In this document: one piece after another, positions 57,493 to 64,000 of the stretch
Layout: each line of letters opens with the position of its first letter
Numbering within the stretch: position 1 is the stretch's first letter
From: Saccharothrix sp.
GTDB taxonomy: Bacteria; Actinomycetota; Actinomycetes; Mycobacteriales; Pseudonocardiaceae
Assembly: GCF_031180885.1 (NCBI RefSeq)
Contig: NZ_JAPSLK010000033.1
Span: forward strand, 1-64,000
Length of the DNA stretch: 64,000 nt
Direction of reading: 5' to 3'
Notes under the pieces: generated by a model
Seen by the model: the letters and a program-made list of their open reading frames with translations, nothing else
Told to the model about the DNA's origin: nothing
Database searches by the model: none
Translations under genes and position numbers: made by a program

Positions 57493-59892
57493 TCAGGACA
57501 CGGTCGCCATCGGCTGTGCGCGGCGCAGCGCCCCGGCGGCCCTCTCGGCGAGCGCAACCGGGTCGGCCTGGTGGGGCAGTCGCACCAGCAGCTGGGCGGC
57601 GAACCGGTGGTCGTGGTCGTCGCGCACCACGAGGTGATCGGGGTCGGGCAGCATCTCCTCCAGCGCCAGCTCAGGCACCTCGGCGTGGGCGAGCAGGCGA
57701 TCGATGACGCGCAGCGCGCCGAGGCTGTCCAGATCGATCGGCAGCGGACGGCGCCCACCCGCCACCCGGACGAAGTTCCACCGCGGCGCCCCTGCCCAGG
57801 CCCGCAGCCGGGCCAGCTCCCGCACCCGGGTCGCCAGGGGCGCGCCCGGCGCGGGCAGACGGTCCCGGGGGACCAGCGCGGTCCGGCCGGCGAGCACGAG
57901 CCCGCCGCCGATGACGATCCTGGGTGTCCGGGTGCGGCCGGGGAAGGCTCGGCCGGGGTCGCCGGTGGTGAACGGCGCGGCCAGCTCCGCGACCGGGTTC
58001 GCGGCGGTGAGCAGAGCGAGCACGACATCCCATGGATGCGGCGCGGCGCGCGTGGCGTGGTAAACCGGCCACAGCCGGCGGCCCGACGGGTCTTCGGCGA
58101 TCACCCGGCCGTCGGATTCGCGGATGGTGATGCTCCGCAACGGGAGGTACCGGGTCATCGGCTCGGCGAGGTAGGCGGACGGGTCGGCGTCGCCGGTCCA
58201 CGTGTCGGTGTAGCGGGGGCGGCGCACGGTGTTGGCGCCCCGCACCCCCAGCGGCGGGACGAGAACCTCGACCGGCTCCGCGCCGCACCGCGCCGCCGCG
58301 TGCGCGAGGAACGCCCGGTATGCCTCGACCTGGGGGACGCGGCCGTGCAGACGGCCGAGTGCCTCCGCGAACCGGGCGTCGACGACGCCTGCCGGAACGA
58401 CGGCTTCCAGCACGGCCCGGCCGTCGGCCATCGGCCGGACCAGGCAGTCCACCGGCCATGCCGGCGGGGTCGCCGCGGGCGCGCCCACGGCGTCGAGCAC
58501 GTCGGCGCTGATGTCGATCTCGTCGCCGGGCTGCCCGCCCAGCCAGTCGCACAGCCGCGCGTACGCCGTCCCCGGCTGCGCCGTCGGCCACGCCCTCGCC
58601 CGGCGCGCCTTGCGCCTCGGGCACTCGTTGTCGAGGAACTCCGCGACGATCTGGGTGATCGGCCGCGGTCGGCTGCCCACGAGGCCCAGGACCGGGTGGC
58701 GTCCGGACCGACCCGTCGACAGCACCGCGGCCAGCCTGCGGGCCTGCGCGACGAGATCTCCCAGCCGGGCCACGTCGGCGAGCGCGACGTGGCCGACGCC
58801 CTGTCGGTAGACGTCCACGAAACCCGGCCGGTCGTCGCGGCGGGGCCGGTCGGACCAGCCGTCCAGTTTCGCCGCGGGCGGCGCGGACACCTGCACGACG
58901 CCGAGCCGCACCAGGTGCCGCAGGAAGTCCCGGGTCACCGCGCGCCGGTCCGGGAGGGGGGCGAGCAGTTCCAGGACAGCAGACGTCCGCAGCGCGGTGT
59001 GCCCCAGCACGCGCCGGACCGCGTCCACAGCGGACGTGCAGCGGATCCGCACGAACCTCAGCCCGCCGGGGTGATCGACCCAGCAGCACAGCCGGTCGCC
59101 GCGCGTCCAGTGCAGGGCGGTCATGCTCAACCAGGCGTCGGGCAGGTCGTCGGCGGCGGCCAGGGACCGACGCCCGTCCTGGATGTCGGCCACCCGGTGC
59201 ACCGCATGCGCGCCGACGCGTAAGTCCCCCGGTCCTGGCCCCAGGTCGACCAGCGCCACCTGCGCCAGCCACCCGCGCGGCGTCGGCTTGAACGCCGAGC
59301 GGGCCATCAGTCGCAGCAGGTAGTCCGCGCGCTGCCGCAGCCGCTTGGCCGTCCAGTCCTGTCGCGCGGCCAGCCGCTCGCCGATCTCGGCGACGATCTC
59401 GGGCGCGGTGTTGGTGAGGATGCGGGTGATGGCCGGACTGGCGGTGACGATCCGCCAGGGCAAGCCCACCAGGCGCGCCTGCTCGGTGCCGATCTCCTCG
59501 GTGAGACCGCGTTCGGCGGCCGCCAGCCCCTCGGCGCGATCGGCGGCGCTGAGCAGGCTCTCGGCGAGCGCGTCCCCGATGCCCAGGGTTGCCGAGACAA
59601 CCGCCAGCCGACGGCACGCGTGGGCGTCGACCAGCCCGCCGCGCCGCAGCACCCGCACGGTCGCGATGGCCAGGCGGCGCAGCGAGTGCGTCAATTCCGG
59701 ATGCGGGACGAGTTCGTCGCCGACACGCAGGGCCAGTTCCCGCCCGAACCACCGGTAGTCCAGTTCGTCGTCGAGGTGCGCCCGGATCCGGTCGAACAAC
59801 GCGGTGTTGCCCAGGTCGGCGAGTGCGGCGGCGGGTACGCCCGCCACCCGCAACAGGCAGGCGGAACCGGTCGGGGCGTGGTCAGCGCACAT
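57493..59892 (-). CDS. lanB: Lantibiotic dehydratase, glutamylation half (split LanB)
   Basis: A 799-residue protein of the LanB N-terminal type (Lant_dehydr_N), which transfers glutamate from glutamyl-tRNA to Ser/Thr of the precursor. Recognisable blocks include NTALFDRIRAHLDDELDY, RLMARSAFKPTPRGWLAQ (the conserved R-x-PFG-like segment) and, near the end, RDRLPAPGAPLATRVRELAR followed by WNFVRVAGGRRPLPIDLDS. The elimination domain is missing and is encoded by the upstream gene, i.e. LanB is split. Its start overlaps that gene by 11 bp; its stop is 50 bp before the precursor. Confidence 0.9.
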   Translation of the reverse strand: MCADHAPTGSACLLRVAGVPAAALADLGNTALFDRIRAHLDDELDYRWFGRELALRVGDELVPHPELTHSLRRLAIATVRVLRRGGLVDAHACRRLAVVSATLGIGDALAESLLSAADRAEGLAAAERGLTEEIGTEQARLVGLPWRIVTASPAITRILTNTAPEIVAEIGERLAARQDWTAKRLRQRADYLLRLMARSAFKPTPRGWLAQVALVDLGPGPGDLRVGAHAVHRVADIQDGRRSLAAADDLPDAWLSMTALHWTRGDRLCCWVDHPGGLRFVRIRCTSAVDAVRRVLGHTALRTSAVLELLAPLPDRRAVTRDFLRHLVRLGVVQVSAPPAAKLDGWSDRPRRDDRPGFVDVYRQGVGHVALADVARLGDLVAQARRLAAVLSTGRSGRHPVLGLVGSRPRPITQIVAEFLDNECPRRKARRARAWPTAQPGTAYARLCDWLGGQPGDEIDISADVLDAVGAPAATPPAWPVDCLVRPMADGRAVLEAVVPAGVVDARFAEALGRLHGRVPQVEAYRAFLAHAAARCGAEPVEVLVPPLGVRGANTVRRPRYTDTWTGDADPSAYLAEPMTRYLPLRSITIRESDGRVIAEDPSGRRLWPVYHATRAAPHPWDVVLALLTAANPVAELAAPFTTGDPGRAFPGRTRTPRIVIGGGLVLAGRTALVPRDRLPAPGAPLATRVRELARLRAWAGAPRWNFVRVAGGRRPLPIDLDSLGALRVIDRLLAHAEVPELALEEMLPDPDHLVVRDDHDHRFAAQLLVRLPHQADPVALAERAAGALRRAQPMATVS

Positions 59893-60673
59893 CGTCGTTC
59901 CCCCGCGGGCGTGACGCGCCGAGCGCCGTGCTGATGAGGATCTGGGTACCGAGGCCGAGCGCCGCGCGGTTCCAGTGGAAGATCACATACCAGGCCAGCG
60001 CGTCCGGGGTGGCCTGCCAACGGGGGATGAGCGAGCCGATCAGGGCAGCGTGCCGGTCGACCAGCGCGAGTGCGGCGGCGGGCAGGGCGGTGCGCAGGGC
60101 CGCGGGTCTGTCCCACAGGGCGCGCAGGCCCGCCGCCGCGTGCGCGGTCACGGGCGCGTCGGCCGGGCACTGTCTGCCCGCTGCGGCCACCGCCCGCCAG
60201 ACGGCGCAGTCGACCCCGATAGGCACCACCTGGCGCAGCATCGCCATGGAGAGCCGCCATGCCGGTGTCTTGGACTGCTGGGTGTGGAGGTCGAGCCAGG
60301 TCAGCGCGTCCACCGTGAACAGCCGGTGGACGTGGTGCATGGCTTCCGAGCCGCCGAACCGGGATTCCTCCGGGATGTAGGACGCGGGCTGGGCGTCGGA
60401 GATAAAGCCCGCGTCCCGCCACCCGAGCGCGTGCAAGAGGAACTCGGTGCGCACGGCCGAAGCGTGTTCCCCGCACGCCGCGAAGCGCACCCGCAGCCCA
60501 GGCGGCTTGTGCATGAAGAAGAATTCGGTGATCACCTCGCCGCGCAACCACTCCCGGGCGATCCGGGCGATCTCCGGATAAAGCCGCCGGACCTGGCTCA
60601 GGGTGGCGGTGAGGTCGACCTGCACCCAGTCTCCGGTCGCCGTCGCGGCGGGCCGAGCCGGCAACAGGGCCAC
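59882..60673 (-). CDS. Thiopeptide-type bacteriocin biosynthesis protein, elimination half (SpaB_C)
   Basis: A 263-residue protein of the Lant_dehydr_C/SpaB_C family that removes glutamate to leave dehydroalanine or dehydrobutyrine. It opens DWVQVDLTATLSQVRRLYPE and has VITEFFFMHKPPGLRVRFAA, the typical wFFxRYxxPgxHLRxR block (changed to MHKPPGLRVRF), and PEESRFGGSEAMHHVHRLF. GTG 60673 was chosen because GAAGGGAG lies six bases before it; the TTG at 60736 has none. First gene of the operon, so order is elimination, dehydration, precursor, cyclase. Confidence 0.88.
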   Translation of the reverse strand: MALLPARPAATATGDWVQVDLTATLSQVRRLYPEIARIAREWLRGEVITEFFFMHKPPGLRVRFAACGEHASAVRTEFLLHALGWRDAGFISDAQPASYIPEESRFGGSEAMHHVHRLFTVDALTWLDLHTQQSKTPAWRLSMAMLRQVVPIGVDCAVWRAVAAAGRQCPADAPVTAHAAAGLRALWDRPAALRTALPAAALALVDRHAALIGSLIPRWQATPDALAWYVIFHWNRAALGLGTQILISTALGASRPRGNDDVR

Positions 60674-61348
60674 GGCGGACTCCCTTCGACCAGGAGGCCG
60701 GTCATGACGAGGAGGAGCCAACTTGTCGGCCGTCAAGATCGCTCACGCGCGCCCGGTCCACCGGCAAATCATTGACGTGGAGACGCACCGCGAAGCGGCT
60801 CGCACGAACGATGTGGCGAGGCGGTCGGGCGTCGACTGCAGCGCCTTCACCACGTCAGGCCCCATCCAGGGCTGGGGTGTTTGAACGTCGTTCCCAGGCC
60901 GGCGACCGCGGATCGGTCGACCCCCATCTGCCGGGCGAGCGTCTCCTTCGTGTCTCCCATTACTTCCCGGTCGTCCGCAGGTCCTTATCGCCGCACACCC
61001 ATAAGCTCCCTCCCGCCACTACCACCAGGATCGTCCCCGTGTTGTCGCAGGTCAAATCTGAAATGTGCCGAAGAGATCTCAGACCTCGACGGATATTCAC
61101 CCGATCGGCGCGCACCGCGCCCCGGCTTTCCCACCCATACGATCGACGCAAGGCCGGTTGCCAAAAGTCACCCTTTCGTGTCTCCGCTTTGAGTGGCGAG
61201 CACTGACGGTGAAACTCCGCGGTTTCACCCAGCCGCTCACTTCCCCCAAGCCGCGGCAACGGCGCAGTATTTCCGCCACCCGTGCGAAGAACCTCGAGAG
61301 ACGGCACCTCGACACGGCCGTCCGACAGGAACGCGAACAGCAGCCACC
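60674..61348. other. Gene-free stretch upstream of the lanthipeptide cluster
   Basis: About 670 bp with no gene seen. It must hold the cluster promoter; no clear -35/-10 pair was found. No regulator, transporter, protease or immunity gene is present here. Confidence 0.45.
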
Positions 61349-61535
61349 GCACTCCGCAGGGCCATCGCCCACACCGACACCGAGATCAAGCGAACCATCC
61401 GCAACCTCGAACTCGTCGACAATCCGGACCGCGACCTCATCCGCGACGTCAACCAGCGCCGCGCCGAGCTTCACACCGAAAAGGAGCACCCCGAAAGCCG
61501 GCTCGCCGAGGCCGAGCAGCAGGCCATCAACGCCC
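61349..61535 (+). pseudogene. Serine recombinase C-terminal remnant
   Basis: The frame reads ALRRAIAHTDTEIKRTIRNL, ELVDNPDRDLIRDVNQRRAE, LHTEKEHPESRLAEAEQQ, the coiled-coil end of large serine recombinases. It is followed by a frameshift (continuation DPDLVKTAHNAAVI in another frame), and the catalytic resolvase domain is absent. A relic of an integrated element. Confidence 0.65.
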
Positions 61536-62150
61536 CCCGATCCCGACCTGGTCAAGACAGCCCACAACGCCGCCGTCATCTGCCTCGAACACCCACGGCG
61601 GCGTCGTGACAAGCAGAAACAAAACCGTTGCCGTTCGACGGGGACGCGCAGCAGCGAACCCGCATGGAACTACCGCTGATCCCGGCAGGCTCCACGGGCG
61701 GCAGGAGCGAGGCGGTGGTGGATCGACCAACTCGTGGACGGCTCGCGAACGCGGTCGGCCAAGACGCTCAGGCAGTTCTCCCAGAGGCGTGCCCCACGCC
61801 CACGTGGCCTCCGCACGCATCCGGTTCGCGAGTTGGCGACGCGACAGGGTCCGCAGAGGCGGCCTGTCATGATCGTTGATCACGGCGCGACCAGACGTGG
61901 TGCGGCCAGGGACAGGGTGTTCGAGCTGGGCCTGCCGATTAGCGGTTGTCGGCGGCCCACGTCCGGACGTCGGGCTGACGGTGCGGGGTCGAACCCGAGC
62001 CCGCACCAACAGATCGCGTGCACGGACCGATCACACGACGTCCCGTAACACGACGTCGGTGTTCGACGACTTGGTCAACTGGGCACGCACCCCGCGGCCC
62101 GCCCGTGCGGCGCTTCCCCCGAAGTGCTCGCGACGCACCAGGAGACCACC
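61536..62150. other. Gene-free stretch
   Basis: About 600 bp. Arg-rich frames only. A hairpin lies at 61980-62007 (GGTGCGGG/CCCGCACC). The last 20 bp hold the ribosome site of the SRPBCC gene. Confidence 0.4.
61980..62007. terminator. 8-bp hairpin
   Basis: GGTGCGGG (61980-61987) and CCCGCACC (62000-62007) with a 12-nt loop. It superficially resembles the 3' end of a tRNA but no matching 5' half exists. Confidence 0.35.
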
Positions 62151-62612
62151 ATGGCCCTGTCGCCGAAGTACTCCGTCTACCACTCAGCCGTCCTCGACGC
62201 AGACGCCGACGAGGTGTGGGCGAAGGTCCGGGACATGATGGTGCTGCTCGACATCGTGTTCGGCGAGGGCGTCGAGAACGCCCACTGGACCCACGGCGGC
62301 TCGGCGAAGAAGGTCCCGTCGACGTTCGAGTTCACCCTCCTGCCCAACCACGACGTGGCCGTGGAGGAAGTCGTCGGCCGCTCGGAGACCGACCGCTCGC
62401 TCACCTACCGCTCGGTCGCGCAGGTGCTGTTCATCGTGGACTACGTGGCCACCTACCGGGTCCGGCCGGTGACGAACGAACCGGGCCGCAGCTTCATCGA
62501 CTGGGAGCGCGAGTTCCGCGTGGTCCCCGGCGCGCCGGCCGGTTTCCTGGACGACCTGGAAGCCCTCTTCGTCCAGGAGATCGCGACCGTGAAGGCGCAC
62601 TTCGCCGCCTGA
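62151..62612 (+). CDS. SRPBCC-family (polyketide cyclase-like) protein
   Basis: A 153-residue single-domain protein of the START/Bet v1 fold: SPKYSVYHSAVLDADADEVW at the start, a SLTYRSVAQVLFIVDYVATY middle and the long closing helix FLDDLEALFVQEIATVKAHF. Such proteins bind hydrophobic ligands in a deep cavity, some being cyclases in antibiotic pathways. No biosynthetic partner is adjacent. AGGAG lies six bases before ATG 62151, which decides the start. Confidence 0.85.
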   Translation: MALSPKYSVYHSAVLDADADEVWAKVRDMMVLLDIVFGEGVENAHWTHGGSAKKVPSTFEFTLLPNHDVAVEEVVGRSETDRSLTYRSVAQVLFIVDYVATYRVRPVTNEPGRSFIDWEREFRVVPGAPAGFLDDLEALFVQEIATVKAHFAA

Positions 62613-62753
62613 CGACGGCGACGGGGCGGGCCGTCCGCGCGACGATCGGCGACCACGGGTCTGGCGCGAGGGGCGACGTGGTGAAGTTGGACGCGCGGGT
62701 CCGGGCACGGGCGGCTTCCGACAAGCACAACGGTCACGGCGGTGTCGAAGCGT

Positions 62754-63398
62754 TCACCGTGAAGGTTTGCGCGGTTCGAGTCGGTCGACGACGGATGCGG
62801 CCGGAGACGTCCTTCGGAGCAGCGTTTCTCGGGCTCCGGCGAGCGATGAACCGGGCAGCGCGATGCGCCGCAGCGCGGGCAGGGACTTGACCAGCAAGTA
62901 CCCGAGCACGCCGCCCAGCGTGTTCGCGAGGAGGTCGTTGACGTCAACGCTGCGCCCGCTGCGCGCGAAGACGTAGATCAGCAGCTGCGCCACCTCGATC
63001 GACGCGCTGAACGCCAGTGACAGCGCCGCCACCCGCCCGGCGCTCGCCGCCCTCGCCGACACCAGCGGCAGCAACACGCCGAACGGCACCAGCATCACCA
63101 CGTTGAGCACGAACGACGGCACGTCCGCGGTGAGCAGCGGGAACCAGTTGACCTGCTCGTACCACGCGGTCTGGTTGGCGTGCGGACCCCGCTGCACGTC
63201 GATCGGGAACAGCGTGAAGTGCACCACCCCCGCGACGTACGACCCGGCCGCCGTCCGGGTCGGCAGGTGTCGCCCCGTCCACCCCGGCCGACCGCGCGCC
63301 GCGCGCGTCACGAGCACCGCGCCCCACAGCGCCAACGCGGGCACGAGCACGTACCACGACTCGATCCCCACACCCGCGTAACCGACGTCATCCCACAT
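62754..63398 (-). CDS. VanZ-like membrane protein
   Basis: A 214-residue protein with four to five spans. Family landmarks: GVVHFTLFPIDVQRG, VNWFPLLTADVPSFVLNVVM, PFGVLLPLVSAR, LAFSASIEVAQLLIYVFAR and the SVDVNDLLANTLGGVLGYLL block. VanZ confers low teicoplanin resistance in enterococci, but most homologues have unknown roles. AGGAGG six bases upstream fixes ATG 63398. Confidence 0.88.
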   Translation of the reverse strand: MWDDVGYAGVGIESWYVLVPALALWGAVLVTRAARGRPGWTGRHLPTRTAAGSYVAGVVHFTLFPIDVQRGPHANQTAWYEQVNWFPLLTADVPSFVLNVVMLVPFGVLLPLVSARAASAGRVAALSLAFSASIEVAQLLIYVFARSGRSVDVNDLLANTLGGVLGYLLVKSLPALRRIALPGSSLAGARETLLRRTSPAASVVDRLEPRKPSR

Positions 63399-63552
63399 TC
63401 GCGACCTCCTGATCGGACTCGGTGCCAGCCTGCGTCCGGGCACGCCGCGCGGACCTCCGTCCTCCGGCAGGTCTTGCGCGCCCACCTCCTCCTTTCGGCA
63501 GACCCCCTCCCGACTGATCCGACGACCACTCCCCGGTCTCTACGCTGGAAGG

Positions 63553-64000
63553 GTGCGGTTCTTCGTCCGAACAGCGGTCCCCTGGCTGGCTGCCGCGTGC
63601 GCGTTCGTCGCCCTCGGCCTGGTCGACCTGTGGCTGGGCGAGTTCAGCGGTCAGGGCAACGTGCGCCTGCCGTGGGCGGTGGCGGCGGTGGCAGTGGCCC
63701 TGTGCGCCGGGTGGCCCGGCCCGCGCGGCCTGCCCGCACTCGCGGCGGCGCAGGCCGCCTGCGCGACGGGCATGTGGTGGGCGACCCGGCACGACCAGTC
63801 GGTGGAGATGCCCTTCACCCTGTCCGCGACCACGGCCATGCTCGGCGTGCTCGGCCTGCTGGTGTGGCGCGGCCAATTCCGGTGGACGGCCGTCGCGGCA
63901 CCCGTCCTGGCGTTGTCGGTCCTGGTCCAGCCGCTGCGGGGCGACGTCGAGGACCTGCGGACGGCGGTCGGTGTGCTCGTGCTCGCACTCGGCATCGGGG
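63553..64000 (+). CDS. Membrane protein, N-terminal part (probable sensor histidine kinase), runs off right edge
   Basis: The first 149 codons of a gene with four predicted membrane spans (AVPWLAAACAFVALGLVDLW, LPWAVAAVAVALCAGWPGP, FTLSATTAMLGVLGLLVW, WTAVAAPVLALSVLVQPL). The layout resembles the 4-TM sensor region of actinobacterial NarL-type histidine kinases, but the kinase domain would lie beyond the edge, so this is only likely. GTG 63553 lies seven bases after a TACGCT -10-like hexamer, so the mRNA may be leaderless. Confidence 0.5.
   Translation, partial: MRFFVRTAVPWLAAACAFVALGLVDLWLGEFSGQGNVRLPWAVAAVAVALCAGWPGPRGLPALAAAQAACATGMWWATRHDQSVEMPFTLSATTAMLGVLGLLVWRGQFRWTAVAAPVLALSVLVQPLRGDVEDLRTAVGVLVLALGIG

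Noticed and set aside
57259..59223. Long + strand frame across the lanthipeptide cluster
   Set aside because: Antisense of the dehydratase; no start with a ribosome site and no motif.
61975..62010. tRNA-like 3' end (GGGGTCGAACCCGAG with CCGCACCA)
   Set aside because: No cloverleaf can be built upstream; the bases form a simple hairpin with a 12-nt loop.

Overview
The window is very GC-rich, uses GTG and TTG starts freely, and has many 4-bp start/stop overlaps. It carries families typical of actinomycetes: an AfsR/SARP regulator, a sigma factor fused to a zinc-finger tail, a MocR regulator, F-type and ricin lectins, and a class I lanthipeptide cluster. This fits a filamentous actinobacterium, probably of the Pseudonocardiaceae (Saccharothrix, Lentzea or Actinosynnema type). 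The genus is inference only. Many small transposase, recombinase and gene fragments suggest an accessory chromosome region with repeated insertions and deletions. No rRNA, tRNA or CRISPR array was found.

Layout. 1-1050: two tandem paralogous sigma factor genes, the first cut by the window edge, each preceded by a related ~50-bp element; a third copy of that element lies alone at 9911-9967. 1155-9787: a sugar locus. An ABC importer (binding protein, two permeases) and a secreted fucosidase-like hydrolase with two F-type lectin domains are divergent from a LacI regulator and a GH36 alpha-galactosidase; the shared intergenic region has two symmetric promoter/operator pairs. 10043-13503: an ATP-dependent DNA ligase, a small unknown gene, then a scrap zone with a frameshifted, truncated methyltransferase of the graspetide-maturation type and a composite of two gene fragments. 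13669-21354: housekeeping and accessory genes (penicillin-binding serine hydrolase, cupin, MocR/aldo-keto reductase pair, MFS/LacI pair with a perfect palindrome, SGNH lipoprotein). 22287-23340: a two-gene unit with a DUF2243 membrane protein, then an IS701-like transposase remnant.

23753-34142: a hemicellulose (glucuronoxylan-type) utilisation locus with a GH3 glycosidase, LplB/LplC-type permeases, a binding lipoprotein, GH39, a YesL-like protein and a convergent GH67 alpha-glucuronidase. Polymeric xylan would be cut elsewhere; this locus imports oligosaccharides and trims them in the cytoplasm. Related CGAAAC boxes lie upstream of both arms. 34512-37866: a membrane-anchored unknown protein, transposase scraps and a secreted GH5 enzyme. 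38065-43467: a proline-rich membrane protein, a histidine kinase/OmpR regulator pair, an SLC13 anion transporter and glycerate kinase; the same ATGAA-N6-TTCAT element precedes both halves, suggesting one regulon. 43637-48888: an AfsR-like regulator, a small secreted Cys protein, a methyltransferase, and five truncated genes packed in about 1.5 kb.

49230-52535: a mobile-element-like unknown protein and a YtrA-type GntR/ABC operon with a perfect 13-bp inverted repeat over its start. 53070-55735: two secreted proteins (an Ig-like repeat protein and a ricin-type lectin). 56197-60673: a compact class I lanthipeptide cluster with a split LanB (elimination-domain protein plus dehydratase), a 43-residue precursor and LanC. 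The precursor gene, at 57311-57442, is the most interesting item: its core carries two adjacent Ser-x3-Cys units followed by four Asp. 60674-64000: a serine recombinase remnant, an SRPBCC protein, a VanZ-like protein and the start of a membrane protein that runs off the right edge.
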